Assembly (NCBI GenBank): GCA_963704895.1
Contig: CAVPID010000002.1
Location: forward strand, 806,001-870,000
Direction of reading: 5' to 3'
Length of the DNA stretch: 64,000 bases
DNA from: Eudoraea sp963704895
Lineage (GTDB): Bacteria > Bacteroidota > Bacteroidia > Flavobacteriales > Flavobacteriaceae
Shown here: positions 19,399 through 28,163 of the stretch, piece by piece
Layout of the letters: each line of letters begins with the position of its first letter
Numbering within the stretch: position 1 is the stretch's first letter
Notes under the pieces: model-generated
Databases searched by the model: none
What the model was told of the DNA's origin: nothing
Seen by the model: the letters and a program-made list of their open reading frames with translations, nothing else
Translations under genes and position numbers: made by a program

Positions 19399-19825
19399 GT
19401 TTATTTAATAGAATTAATGGAATTTGGAACTTAGAATTTATTCCCTCGTCTGGGGTTAACTTCACCCACATCTTCGTTCGTTTGACCAGGACGTCCTGGG
19501 TTGCAAATTCAAGATCTGTTTATTTAAAAGAATAATTGGAATTTGGTGCCTGGAATTTATTCCCTCAGGTGGGATTGACTCCCTCAACTTTCACCAAGGT
19601 TTCTGTTGACATATCTGGTCTTCTGACCCGGACCGAAGGAATCCGTAAGAGTCCTGTGAACTTTTACCCCGAGGGGCCAGCCGGCGGGGGGCAAGGTCCA
19701 AAAGTAAGATTGAAGTGCTTAAATAATAAACATTTATTTGAAATTGGATTTTTATTCTCAGCTGGGGTTGACTCACTCAACCTTCACCAAGGTTTTTGTT
19801 GACATGTCCGGTCGTCTGACCCAGC
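19399..19825. repeat. Three degenerate intergenic repeats of about 90-115 bp
   Basis: Units begin at about 19399, 19518 and 19732. Shared pieces are GTTTATTTAA, GGAATTTGG...GAATTTATTCCCTC, TGGGGTTGACTC, CTTTCACCAAGGTTT.TGTTGACAT and GGTC.TCTGACCC. The last two copies are the most alike. They fill the space between the VPS10-like gene and tRNA-Lys. No convincing protein is encoded. A short related sequence lies at 16036-16062. Confidence 0.6.
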
Positions 19826-19924
19826 CGCCCCGTAGTGCAAATGCTAAACTTTCACAACCTTCGGTTGCTAGTTTTTTCATTTCATCGAATCACTCGAGTA
19901 AACTGGGTGATTCTCATAAACAAA

Positions 19925-19950
19925 AAAACCCTGCCAGTTGGCAGGGTTTT
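19925..19950 (-). terminator. Terminator of tRNA-Lys
   Basis: AAAACCCTGCC (19925-19935), loop AGTT, GGCAGGGTTTT (19940-19950). On the minus strand it follows the tRNA by 12 bp and ends in a T run (complement of the A7 at 19922-19928). Confidence 0.8.
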
Positions 19951-19962
19951 GCGCTTTGTAAG

Positions 19963-20035
19963 TGACCTGGCTGGGGCTCGAACCCAGGACCCTCTCCTTA
20001 AAAGGGAGATGCTCTACCAACTGAGCTACCAGGTC
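19963..20035 (-). tRNA. tRNA-Lys (anticodon TTT)
   Basis: On the minus strand a 73-base cloverleaf: acceptor stem GACCTGG/CCAGGTC with discriminator A, D-arm AGCTCAGTTGGTAGAGC, anticodon arm with loop CTTTTAA (anticodon TTT, lysine), and T-arm loop GTTCGAGCCC. The CCA tail is not encoded. It is followed by its own terminator. Confidence 0.97.
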
Positions 20036-20188
20036 ATTTTGTTATTAATCTTCCAATACCATCGATAAAACGGCATTAGCGGCTGCAAATATACTATCAT
20101 TAATTAATTTTTCAAGTCCATTTAAAGATTAATTTAGGTTTTCTTTGAATTCCTTGATAATTAGTACATTTTTACTAAAATATTGAAA

Positions 20189-20704
20189 ATGAAAGTAGTC
20201 CTTATAGGATATATGGGTAGTGGGAAAACCACTGTGGGGAAGTTGCTTGCTAAAGAGCTTAATTTTGAATTCGTAGATCTGGATGACTATATTGAAACAA
20301 GGTTGAACCAGAAGATTTCAGACTTATTTGCAACTAAGGGGGAGCTGTATTTTAGAAAAAAAGAGAGCGAATTGCTGAATGAGTTACTTGATGACAATCG
20401 TGATTTGGTTATAGCATTAGGTGGTGGAACACCTTGTTACGGGGTCAATATGGATACAATTCTTCAAAAAACAAACCTGGTTTTTTACCTTAAATTATCC
20501 ATTGCTTCATTGATACAAAGACTCCATAAGGAGAAAAATCACAGACCTCTAATTGCGCATTTAAAAGATGAAGATTTACCGGAGTTTATAGGGAAACATA
20601 TTTTTGAAAGAGGAGTTTTTTATTCTCGTGCCCATTTCACTATAATAGGAGACCTTAAGGATGCTGAAGCCGTTAAAGAAGAAATAGTGACTTTACTCCC
20701 CTAA
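20189..20704 (+). CDS. aroK: Shikimate kinase
   Basis: 171 residues; phosphorylates shikimate with ATP in chorismate/aromatic amino acid synthesis, in the cytoplasm. The P-loop GYMGSGKTT is at 6-14, the shikimate-binding DLDDYIE segment is near 30-36, and ALGGGTPC lies near 76-83. The Arg of RKKE and HRPLI in the lid region are also present. ATG 20189 is preferred over the in-frame TTG at 20183. The 3' end overlaps the convergent phosphoribosyltransferase gene by 12 bp, so both transcripts have overlapping tails. Length is normal. Confidence 0.95.
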   Translation: MKVVLIGYMGSGKTTVGKLLAKELNFEFVDLDDYIETRLNQKISDLFATKGELYFRKKESELLNELLDDNRDLVIALGGGTPCYGVNMDTILQKTNLVFYLKLSIASLIQRLHKEKNHRPLIAHLKDEDLPEFIGKHIFERGVFYSRAHFTIIGDLKDAEAVKEEIVTLLP

Positions 20705-21193
20705 ATAAACGGCATCATTTTTTGCCTTGAATTCTACTGTGACATGCTCCTGTAAAGAGGTGGAAAGAGAAATCCCTTTAAAATCTGCTTTTACAGGATA
20801 TTTTTTATGGTTTCTATTTACGAGAACAGCTGTTTTTAACTGTTTTAAGGGGGTTTTGAGAAAATGGTGCACTCCATAAATGAGGGTGCTTCCCGACTTT
20901 AGTACGTCATCAATAAGAACAACAGATTTATTTTTGTATTCACTTTCCGGAATGGAAATGGTAACCCCGCTTTTAATGGGATTCTTTTTGTCCATCATCA
21001 CCTTACACAATACAATTTCTGCCGTAGTTATATCCTGGAGAACAGCTTGTAACTTCCTGGCAAAATTTAAGCCTCCTCCTTCAATACCTGCAATTATTAT
21101 TTTTTTTTCAGATACATTGGTTTCATAGATCTGATAGGCAATCCTTCTGATTTTATGTTGAATCTGAACGTGGGAAAGTATTTTATTTTGCAT
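20693..21193 (-). CDS. PyrR-like phosphoribosyltransferase
   Basis: 166 residues of the type I phosphoribosyltransferase fold (PF00156). The PRPP-binding VVLIDDVLKSGSTL motif is near 88-101. The NRNHKKYPVKADFKG region resembles the PyrR C-terminal block, suggesting kinship with the uracil phosphoribosyltransferase/pyr regulator PyrR. No pyrimidine genes or pyr-type attenuator are nearby, so a regulatory role is not supported by context. It lies downstream of the S4 and TPMT-like genes on the minus strand with 12 bp to the latter, probably one transcription unit. Confidence 0.82.
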   Translation of the reverse strand: MQNKILSHVQIQHKIRRIAYQIYETNVSEKKIIIAGIEGGGLNFARKLQAVLQDITTAEIVLCKVMMDKKNPIKSGVTISIPESEYKNKSVVLIDDVLKSGSTLIYGVHHFLKTPLKQLKTAVLVNRNHKKYPVKADFKGISLSTSLQEHVTVEFKAKNDAVYLGE

Positions 21194-21205
21194 AATTGCA
21201 TCTAA

Positions 21206-21787
21206 TTATTTTTCAAAGATAAAAAACAGTTCCTTATCTTTTCTGGGTGGGATAGAGTTGATTGCCCGCTCCAGTACATTTATCGTAAAAGTTGGGTTAA
21301 ACAATTCTTCGTATTCTTTTGGACTACCACCAAATGGAGGACCGTTAAGGGTTAATGGAAAGTCGAATAAAAGTCCTGCTAGCTTTCCGCCAGGTTTTAA
21401 AAGCTGTAACATTTTCTGCACATAATTTTTGCGTAGTTCCGGATTTAGGGCACAAAAAAAAGTTTGTTCCAGAATCAAGTCGAAATCCTGTAGCTCCAGA
21501 TCAAAAAAATCTCCAGATATTAATTGACTGGCGGGAATTTCCGGAATTTCTGCCTTTATTTTTTCCAAAGGCTGCCTTGCGAGATCCATTACATAAACGT
21601 TAGTAAATCCGCTTTTGTGAAGATAAATTGCTTCATAACCATTGCCGGCGCCGGGAATCAATATTTTAAGGTTTTTATCTTCAAGTTGATCAATATAATC
21701 CTTCAGGGGAGTAGATACTGTACCAATATCCCAACCCAGATTATTCGCGGCATACCGCTCTTCCCAATAGTCTCTATTCAGATTCAT
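21206..21787 (-). CDS. TPMT-family SAM-dependent methyltransferase
   Basis: 193 residues matching the thiopurine S-methyltransferase family (PF05724): N-terminal YWEERYAANNLGWD, SAM-binding PGAGNGYEAIYL near 46-57, and LEQTFFCALNP near 109-119. The family transfers methyl groups to thiols, selenium or tellurium compounds, or halides; the natural substrate here is not known. The ATG at 21787 overlaps the end of the S4-domain gene by 14 bp, implying translational coupling when that gene is intact. Confidence 0.87.
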   Translation of the reverse strand: MNLNRDYWEERYAANNLGWDIGTVSTPLKDYIDQLEDKNLKILIPGAGNGYEAIYLHKSGFTNVYVMDLARQPLEKIKAEIPEIPASQLISGDFFDLELQDFDLILEQTFFCALNPELRKNYVQKMLQLLKPGGKLAGLLFDFPLTLNGPPFGGSPKEYEELFNPTFTINVLERAINSIPPRKDKELFFIFEK

Positions 21788-22147
21788 CCAGATAATCGTC
21801 TATGTCCGCTTCGTTCTTTTTTGGTAGGTCTGCCAACGCCTTTTTCTCTGTAATGGTTTTTGCTTAATCGCAATAATTCGGTATTTTGAAATGCTTCCTT
21901 TGGGGTGGTATCCTTTCTATAAATATCCACCAGTTTTGCGCTAACCCTGCCCGGGGGAATATCCAGAACGACTAAGTTCATAATTAATTTGATTTTTACG
22001 TACTATAATTTCATCCAGTTTATAAACTTCCCTTGAAGGTTTAGCCGTATTTCCATTAATACGCACATGCCCTTTTTTACAAGCTTCAGAAGCCATATTT
22101 CGGGTCTTATAATAGCGGATACTCCATAAATACTTATCTATACGCAT
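21774..22147 (-). pseudogene. S4-domain RNA-binding protein (Hsp15/HslR-like), two +1 frameshifts
   Basis: Three frames together give a 123-residue S4-domain protein. The S4 domain (MRIDKYLWSIRYYKTR, GHVRINGNTAKPS) is followed by a YELVVLDIPPGRVSAKL segment and a basic tail (GRPTKKER) ending in an acidic ERADIDDYLDESE-like stretch. Breaks are at about 21974-21975 (GAACTTAGTC; one T too many) and 21810-21811 (GAACGAAGCG; one A too many). Each is cured by removing one base. Hsp15-like proteins bind ribosomal RNA in stalled 50S subunits. Everything else looks conserved, so sequence error is as likely as decay. Confidence 0.82.
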
Positions 22148-22225
22148 TTACAAATAAAAATCTTTGTTAACGACTTCAACAAAAATAGGGGAAAATTGTA
22201 TCTTGCGGGCTTCAAAAGAAGATCT

Positions 22226-23181
22226 ATGAAAGAAAAAGGAGTTCTACTCTTTATTGCGGTCTTGCTATTATATGGCTGCCTGTAATAATGATGATAGTAC
22301 AGATAATGTGGAGGTTGTACCACCAAGACCCCTTGCTGAGGTTGAAGCAGAAAATGATGCTGAAATTAAAGAATACTTAAATACACATTATTATAACTAT
22401 GAAGAATTTGAAAACCCGCCTGCGGATTTCGATTATAAGATAGTCTTGGATACTATTACTGAGTGTAACTGATGATAAAATTCCGCTTATAGATCAGGTA
22501 TCTACCATGACTATTCCTGTTTCGTCTGAAACTTTTAATTTGGATGAGGATGTAACTGTAAATCATACCCTTTATTATCTTGCTGCGCGTGAGGGAATAG
22601 GGGAAAGTCCAACAGTGGGAGATTCAACTTTTGTTGCATATGAAGGTCAGTTACTTTCCGGGGAAATTTTTGACAGTAATTCTACCTATACCTGGCAATA
22701 TCTGCCCTTTTTTCTTAGGGGATATGCTGCCGGAGTTTCAAATTTTAAGGTAGGTGATGAAATTATTTCTAATCCTGATGGCACTATAGAGATTACCGGA
22801 AGTGGTATTGGATTAATGTTTATACCTTCCGGATTGGCGTATTTTAATAACCCGCCATTAGGTAGCGGTATCTTTAATTATGACATACTTGTTTTTCAGG
22901 TAAATACCGGTTTATTTATAGAAGCTACGGATTACGATAATGATGGAATTCCTTCTATAATGGAAGATTTGAATAATAATGGAAATCTTTCTGATGATAA
23001 TACGGATGCAAGTACTGAACTGTCCTCTGGATTCGGGTTTGTTCCAAATCATTTAGATCGTGATGACGATCAGGATGGTATTCTTACCAGAGATGAAATT
23101 GTTATAGACAAGGAAGGAAATATTTCCTTTCCCGATTCTGATGGAGACGGAACCCCCGATTATCTGGATGCGGATAGCTAA
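22226..23181 (+). pseudogene. FKBP-type peptidyl-prolyl isomerase lipoprotein with Asp-rich tail, two +1 frameshifts
   Basis: The restored product is about 317 residues: a lipoprotein signal (LLLMAAC after removing one T at about 22271), a linker, an FKBP-like domain (VAYEGQLLSGEIFDSN, then YFNNPPLGSGIFNYDILVF), and a C-terminal Asp-rich section with DYDNDGIPS, DRDDDQDGIL and DSDGDGTPDYLD calcium-binding-like repeats. A second break at 22462 (ACTGAGTG; extra A) precedes TDDKIPLIDQVS. With both bases removed the frame is open to 23181. This architecture is common for secreted FKBPs of Flavobacteriaceae that assist folding in the periplasm. A terminator follows at 23202. Confidence 0.82.
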
Positions 23182-23201
23182 TTGAAAGAATAGTATTAAC
23201 T

Positions 23202-23230
23202 AAAAAGCCCGCATCTTTGCGGGCTTTTTT
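23202..23230 (+). terminator. Rho-independent terminator after FKBP gene
   Basis: AAAAAGCCCGC (23202-23212), loop ATCTTT, GCGGGCTTTTT (23219-23229), one more T. It starts 20 bp after the FKBP stop. Confidence 0.88.
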
Positions 23231-23346
23231 ATTATGTAAAAGAATTAGCTAGAATTTGAAAGATAAGCTAAAAATAACCTGATCTGTCCGCGCGAAAACT
23301 TCTTCAGATATATCGGTCTGAAAGCTCAGGACCGCCTACAATTACC

Positions 23347-23931
23347 TCAAAATTTATAGGATAGCCCGAGTATCAACTGGGTGGGTCGGGTGTCCAGACG
23401 AACTCCTTCGACATCCCCGATCAGGTTTATGTAGTTGGGGCTGAAACCCCTTTCATACCTCAGGTCAATACCGATTTTCCCAAAGTTCACGCCACCTCCG
23501 ATCTGGAATCCAACTGAAAATTCATTTTCGACATCGCTGAGTTCGATATCTTTTAAATCTGTACTAAGCACATATTGAAAGGCCGGACCGATAAAGCCGT
23601 GAAAAATTCCCAGAAACTTGTGACCGAACAGAATCGGAAGATCCAGTTTTTGCATCTTGAAATCTTCGTCAAATCCTTCACCGCTATAGGAAGAATTGAT
23701 TTCGGTGAAGACGAGTTCCGGCCGCATATAAGCCGTGTCGCCCAGGCGACCCCAGATCCCGACATGATACCCTAATTTTCCATCCGGCTGCAGGGTAGTT
23801 ATATCATCGACGCTTATTTTCCCAGTATTTGTGAAATTCACTCCGGCCCTAATCCCAAATCCGGAACCGCCACTTTGGGCATAGGAGATACATCCGAGGA
23901 GCAGGAGCCCCAAAAATATTACGTGTTTCAT
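23347..23931 (-). CDS. PorT-family outer membrane beta-barrel protein
   Basis: 194 residues. Signal peptide (1-18, ending SYA), then alternating beta strands: FGIRAGVNFTNTG near 25-37, a YMRPELVF strand, and a terminal LILGLSYKF with the C-terminal Phe typical of outer membrane barrels. It fits the outer-membrane beta-barrel family PF13568 (PorT-like). The gene is visibly richer in G and C than its neighbours. It stands alone between the FKBP terminator and the transketolase genes. Its role is unknown. Confidence 0.85.
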   Translation of the reverse strand: MKHVIFLGLLLLGCISYAQSGGSGFGIRAGVNFTNTGKISVDDITTLQPDGKLGYHVGIWGRLGDTAYMRPELVFTEINSSYSGEGFDEDFKMQKLDLPILFGHKFLGIFHGFIGPAFQYVLSTDLKDIELSDVENEFSVGFQIGGGVNFGKIGIDLRYERGFSPNYINLIGDVEGVRLDTRPTQLILGLSYKF

Positions 23932-23957
23932 AGTGTGTTCAATTTATAAGTCCTTTG

Positions 23958-24920
23958 CTAATGTACGGATTTTCGCTTTGTTACTTTGAAAACGGCCCTT
24001 TCAATAGCTTTATCATTCAAACCATATTTTTCCATTAATTGATCGGGTGTTCCACTTTCACCAAAGGTGTCCTGAGTGGCAATAAACTCCTGAGGCACAG
24101 GATATCTGGTGGTTAAAGTTCTCGCTACACTTTCTCCAAGTCCACCAAAATAATTGTGTTCTTCAGCAGTTACTATAGCACCGGTCTTTTTTACAGAATT
24201 AATTATGGCTTCCTCATCTAATGGCTTAATAGTATGTATATTAATTACCTCTGCCGAAATACCCTGATTTTCCAAATTTTCAGCGGCAATCAAAGATTGC
24301 CAGACTAAATGTCCGGTAGCCACAATGGTAACATCAGTTCCTTCATTGAGCAGCAGAGCTTTTCCAATCTCAAAATTTTGATCCGCAGGTGTAAAATTAG
24401 GCACAGCAGGTCTTCCAAATCTTAAATATACCGGTCCTTCGTGCTCTGCGATTGCTATGGTAGCGGCTTTCGTTTGATTAAAATCACAAGGATTGATAAC
24501 TGTCATTCCAGGCAGCATTTTCATTAGCCCAATGTCCTCCAGTATTTGGTGGGTAGCTCCGTCTTCGCCAAGAGTAATACCGGCGTGTGAAGCACATATC
24601 TTAACATTCTTATGGGAATAGGCTATGGACTGCCTGATCTGATCATAAACCCTGCCGGTAGAAAAGTTGGCAAAAGTACCGGTAAAAGGAATATATCCCC
24701 CAATGGTAAGTCCGGCTGCAATGCCCATCATATTTGCTTCAGCGATTCCAACCTGAAAAAAGCGTTCAGGATTTTCATCTATGAATTCCTGAATTTTGAG
24801 AGAACCTACCAAATCAGCACAAAGAGCTACTACTTTTGGATTTGTACGACCGAGCACGGTCATACCGGCTCCGTAACCACTTCTCGTGTCCTTCTTTCCT
24901 TGATCTATATACTTTTTCAT
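23958..24920 (-). CDS. Transketolase, C-terminal half
   Basis: 320 residues containing the pyrimidine-binding domain (about 8-170; GIAEANMMGIAAGLTIGG and ASHAGITLGEDGATHQ) and the C-terminal domain (about 190-310; EEHNYFGGLGESVA). This is the second polypeptide of the split transketolase found in many Bacteroidota and archaea; it needs the N-terminal half encoded at 24945, 24 bp upstream. Together they transfer C2 units between sugar phosphates in the pentose phosphate pathway with thiamine diphosphate. Confidence 0.94.
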   Translation of the reverse strand: MKKYIDQGKKDTRSGYGAGMTVLGRTNPKVVALCADLVGSLKIQEFIDENPERFFQVGIAEANMMGIAAGLTIGGYIPFTGTFANFSTGRVYDQIRQSIAYSHKNVKICASHAGITLGEDGATHQILEDIGLMKMLPGMTVINPCDFNQTKAATIAIAEHEGPVYLRFGRPAVPNFTPADQNFEIGKALLLNEGTDVTIVATGHLVWQSLIAAENLENQGISAEVINIHTIKPLDEEAIINSVKKTGAIVTAEEHNYFGGLGESVARTLTTRYPVPQEFIATQDTFGESGTPDQLMEKYGLNDKAIERAVFKVTKRKSVH

Positions 24921-24944
24921 TAATTCGATTTTTCGTATTGAGGA

Positions 24945-25790
24945 TTAATAGTCCCCGAGTGTTTCCGGATTCTGGTTTAATGCAATTTCTAATTGTGCAT
25001 CATTGGGTGCTTTACCATGCCATGCATGTGTATACATCATAAAATCTACTCCATGACCCATTACAGTATCCATGATTACACAAACCGGTTTGCCTTTACC
25101 CGTTCTTTGCTTCGCTTCTTTGAGCCCTTTGATAATGTCCTCCAGATTATTCCCATTTTTAATTTCCAGGGTATCCCATCCAAAAGCTTCAAACTTTTTC
25201 CTTAAGTCACCCATAGGTAATACATCAGAGGTGGCACCATCAATTTGCTGACCATTATGATCAATGGTGGCTATTAAGTTATCAACCTTATTTCCTGCGG
25301 CATACATTATCGCTTCCCAATTCTGGCCCTCTTGTAATTCGCCATCGCCATGCAGGCTATATATGAGGTGTTCATCCTTATTTAATTTTTTAGCCAATGC
25401 TGCACCTATAGCAACAGACATACCCTGCCCTAAGGAGCCGGAAGCAATACGCACCCCGGGCAGCCCTTCATGTGTAGCAGGATGACCTTGCAGGCGGGAA
25501 TTCAATAATCTAAATGTTTGTAATTCTTCAACCGGGAAGTAACCACGTCTGGCCAGTACACTATAAAAAAGCGGAGAAATATGGCCGTTAGATAAAAAGA
25601 AAATATCTTCATCACGTCCATTCATATCAAAACCTTCTTTTAAGTCCATAATTTCATAATACAATGCTACCATAAATTCTGTACACCCCAGAGAGCCTCC
25701 CGGGTGACCAGAATTCACTTTGTGTACCATGCGTACAATGTCTCTACGAACCTGTGAAACAAGATCCTGTAATTCCTTTATTTCTGACAT
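24945..25790 (-). CDS. Transketolase, N-terminal (thiamine diphosphate-binding) half
   Basis: 281 residues with the thiamine diphosphate-binding domain of transketolase: SGHPGGSLG near 27-35, LSNGHISPLFYS near 68-79, LGQGMSVAIG near 118-127, and HGDGELQEGQNWEA near 147-160 with the metal-binding GDG motif. It is the first gene of a two-gene operon with the C-terminal half. The split form is normal in this group and is not a frameshift. It is divergent from tgt. Confidence 0.94.
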   Translation of the reverse strand: MSEIKELQDLVSQVRRDIVRMVHKVNSGHPGGSLGCTEFMVALYYEIMDLKEGFDMNGRDEDIFFLSNGHISPLFYSVLARRGYFPVEELQTFRLLNSRLQGHPATHEGLPGVRIASGSLGQGMSVAIGAALAKKLNKDEHLIYSLHGDGELQEGQNWEAIMYAAGNKVDNLIATIDHNGQQIDGATSDVLPMGDLRKKFEAFGWDTLEIKNGNNLEDIIKGLKEAKQRTGKGKPVCVIMDTVMGHGVDFMMYTHAWHGKAPNDAQLEIALNQNPETLGDY

Positions 25791-25926
25791 TTTATCTCTG
25801 TTTTATCAGCGTCAAATGTAATGGCAAACTTTTGCCTGCACAAGAGTAGTTATAATAATTTATTAACGTTTGAGCCCTTTGCAGAACTTTATTTTTTTGT
25901 TAAGTATTTTATGCAGGTCAGTTGAG

Positions 25927-25934
25927 TATATTTG
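25927..25934 (+). promoter_or_regulatory. -7 promoter element of tgt
   Basis: TATATTTG is a full match to the Bacteroidota TAnnTTTG -7 box, 16 bp ahead of the tgt start codon. No TTG is present at the usual -33 distance (only TTT/TTA), so the upstream element is weak. The leader would be about 10 bases or less. Confidence 0.42.
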
Positions 25935-25950
25935 CCATTGAAATCTTGCT

Positions 25951-27081
25951 TTGAAGTTTAAATTAGAACATACAGATCCTGGGACAGCGGCCCGTGCCGG
26001 CGAAATAGTAACGGACCATGGTGTAATTAAGACTCCAATATTTATGCCTGTTGGAACTGCAGCATCTGTAAAAGGGGTACATCAGAGAGAACTTCGTGAT
26101 GAAATTGATCCAGATATTATTTTAAGTAATACCTACCATTTATTCTTAAGGCCAAAAATCTCCATTTTAGAGCAGGCAGGCGGACTTCATAAGTTTATGG
26201 GTTGGGATAGAAATATTCTCACTGACAGCGGGGGTTACCAGGTATACTCCCTCTCTGCCAACAGGAAAATAAAGGAAGAAGGCGTAAAGTTCAAATCTCA
26301 TATTGATGGCTCTTTACACATGTTTACTCCTGAAAATGTTATGGAAATCCAAAGGGCAATTGGTGCAGATATTATTATGGCCTTTGATGAATGTACGCCA
26401 TATCCATGCGATTACAATTATGCAAAGCAATCTATGAACATGACGCATAGATGGTTAGACAGGTGTATAAGGCATTTGGAGAATTTACCCTTTAAATATG
26501 GTTTTTCTCAGTCGTTTTTTCCAATAGTTCAAGGATCTACTTATAAAGACCTGCGCATTCAGTCTGCAGAGTACATTGCAAATGCCGGGGCAGAAGGAAA
26601 TGCCATAGGCGGCCTTTCTGTTGGAGAACCGGCAGAGGAAATGTATGCCATGACCGAGGTAGTTTGTAATATCTTACCTAAGGATAAGCCGCGTTACCTT
26701 ATGGGTGTGGGTACACCAATTAATATTTTAGAAAACATTGCATTAGGAATAGATATGTTTGATTGTGTTATGCCCACCAGAAATGCAAGGAACGGTATGC
26801 TGTTTACCGCACATGGGACTATTAATATCAAAAATAAAAAATGGGAGAATGATTTTTCCCTGATTGATGAGGAGGGTACTACCTTTGTTGATAAAGAATA
26901 TACGAAAGCATATTTACGTCATTTATTTGCGGCAAATGAATATTTGGGGAAACAAATTGCCACGATTCACAACCTTGGTTTTTATATACGATTAGTTAGA
27001 GAGGCCAGAAAGCATATTTTGGAAGGAACTTTTTCAAACTGGAAAGATCAGATGGTTCGGCAAATGGATAAGAGGCTATAA
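25951..27081 (+). CDS. tgt: Queuine tRNA-ribosyltransferase (tRNA-guanine transglycosylase)
   Basis: 376 residues. Exchanges guanine-34 for the queuosine precursor in GUN-anticodon tRNAs. Family landmarks: HGVIKTPIFMPVGTAASVKG near 24-43, LTDSGGYQVYSL near 90-101 with the nucleophile region, GGLSVGEP near 218-225, and DCVMPTRNARNG near 270-281. The reading frame is closed by TGA at 25939 and begins with TTG at 25951; the homologous N-terminus (KFKLEHTDPG) confirms this non-ATG start. It is followed after 2 bp by the LptF/G permease and then by the EamA transporter, a tight plus-strand operon. Confidence 0.96.
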   Translation: MKFKLEHTDPGTAARAGEIVTDHGVIKTPIFMPVGTAASVKGVHQRELRDEIDPDIILSNTYHLFLRPKISILEQAGGLHKFMGWDRNILTDSGGYQVYSLSANRKIKEEGVKFKSHIDGSLHMFTPENVMEIQRAIGADIIMAFDECTPYPCDYNYAKQSMNMTHRWLDRCIRHLENLPFKYGFSQSFFPIVQGSTYKDLRIQSAEYIANAGAEGNAIGGLSVGEPAEEMYAMTEVVCNILPKDKPRYLMGVGTPINILENIALGIDMFDCVMPTRNARNGMLFTAHGTINIKNKKWENDFSLIDEEGTTFVDKEYTKAYLRHLFAANEYLGKQIATIHNLGFYIRLVREARKHILEGTFSNWKDQMVRQMDKRL

Positions 27082-27083
27082 GC

Positions 27084-28163
27084 ATGACAATTTTAGACAA
27101 ATACATATTAAAACGGTATCTGGCCACTTTTGGAACGATGTTGTTGCTGTTTGTGCCAATTGGTATTATGCTTAATCTGGCGGAGCAGATAGGGAAGATG
27201 ATTGATAATGAAGCTCCTCTGAATGAAATAATTATCTACTATCTTAATTTTACGATATACATTGGTAGTTTGTTGTTTCCTATCTTTTTGTTTTTATCTA
27301 TTATTTTCTTTACTTCAAAATTGGCCAATAATACCGAAATAGTGGCTATTCTAAGTTCCGGAGTTTCATATAACCGCTTTTTGCGACCTTACTGGATAGG
27401 GGCAAGTATAATTGCTGTAATGATGTTTTTTATGGGAATGTTCATTGTGCCTAATGCGAGTAAAGGGTACAATGAGTTTAAGTTTGAATATTTAAAAAGA
27501 GGTAATAAAGACCGGATTACGAGCAATATTTTTAACCAACTGAATGAGAGTGATTTTATTTATGTCAGCAGTTTCGATCCGGCAAGAAGGATAGGTTATA
27601 ATTTTACTTTTGAACACTTTAATGATCAAAATCAACTGGATTATAAGATATCTGCCAGTAATATCCGTTGGGTACCAAAAGACAGCCTATATAGATTAAC
27701 GTCATACATGAAACGTAAGATAAGGGCGAATAATGAGATTATTGAGAAAAAGAGGAGACTGGATACTTTATTTATATTCAATATTGAAGATTTAACACCG
27801 GTATCCTATGTAGCTGAGACCAAGAATTTATTCGAACTTAATGAATTTATTGAGGTTCAGAAAAATAAAGGGGCATCCAATATAAACACCTATATTTTGG
27901 TAAAATACAGACGATGGGCACTTCCAATTACCGCATTTATTCTAACCGTCATTGGAGTGGCTGTTTCTTCGGTGAAACGCCGTGGTGGGATGGGGGTAAA
28001 CCTTGCCTTTGGAATTGGGGTTGCTTTCATTTATATATTTTTTGACAAGGTTTTTGGTACTCTAGCCGAGCAATCTGGCTTTTCACCTTTGCTGGCTGTA
28101 ATAATACCTAATGTGGTATTTGGTATTTTAGGATTTTATTTGCTTAAAAATGCCAAGCGATAA
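27084..28163 (+). CDS. LptF/LptG-family permease (lipopolysaccharide export ABC transporter)
   Basis: 359 residues of the YjgP/YjgQ family (PF03739). Three N-terminal membrane helices (about 12-34, 54-75, 98-118), a periplasmic beta domain (about 125-265), and three C-terminal helices (from about 275). In the known system LptB2FG extracts LPS from the inner membrane. Bacteroidota usually encode separate members at different loci, so I do not choose between F and G. It directly follows tgt and overlaps the next gene by 14 bp. Confidence 0.93.
   Translation: MTILDKYILKRYLATFGTMLLLFVPIGIMLNLAEQIGKMIDNEAPLNEIIIYYLNFTIYIGSLLFPIFLFLSIIFFTSKLANNTEIVAILSSGVSYNRFLRPYWIGASIIAVMMFFMGMFIVPNASKGYNEFKFEYLKRGNKDRITSNIFNQLNESDFIYVSSFDPARRIGYNFTFEHFNDQNQLDYKISASNIRWVPKDSLYRLTSYMKRKIRANNEIIEKKRRLDTLFIFNIEDLTPVSYVAETKNLFELNEFIEVQKNKGASNINTYILVKYRRWALPITAFILTVIGVAVSSVKRRGGMGVNLAFGIGVAFIYIFFDKVFGTLAEQSGFSPLLAVIIPNVVFGILGFYLLKNAKR

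Noticed and set aside
19963..20035. tRNA-Lys as an integration site
   Set aside because: No integrase, no duplicated tRNA 3' end and no mobile cargo were seen nearby; the flanking repeats do not copy the tRNA.
19835..20068. 77-residue plus-strand frame crossing the tRNA-Lys gene
   Set aside because: It is translated from the antisense of a tRNA (DLAGARTQDPLLKRE is the usual artefact) and has no independent support.
20183..20191. TTG start for aroK
   Set aside because: ATG two codons later matches the conserved N-terminus; the same reasoning moves dnaB to 30280, the HAD hydrolase to 33930 and the TonB receptor to 42709.
20693..21193. PyrR as attenuation regulator of pyrimidine genes
   Set aside because: No pyr genes or terminator/antiterminator leader are near; only the enzyme fold is supported.
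23958..25790. Transketolase split as a frameshift
   Set aside because: Both halves have their own start and a 24-bp gap, and separate subunits are the norm in Bacteroidota.
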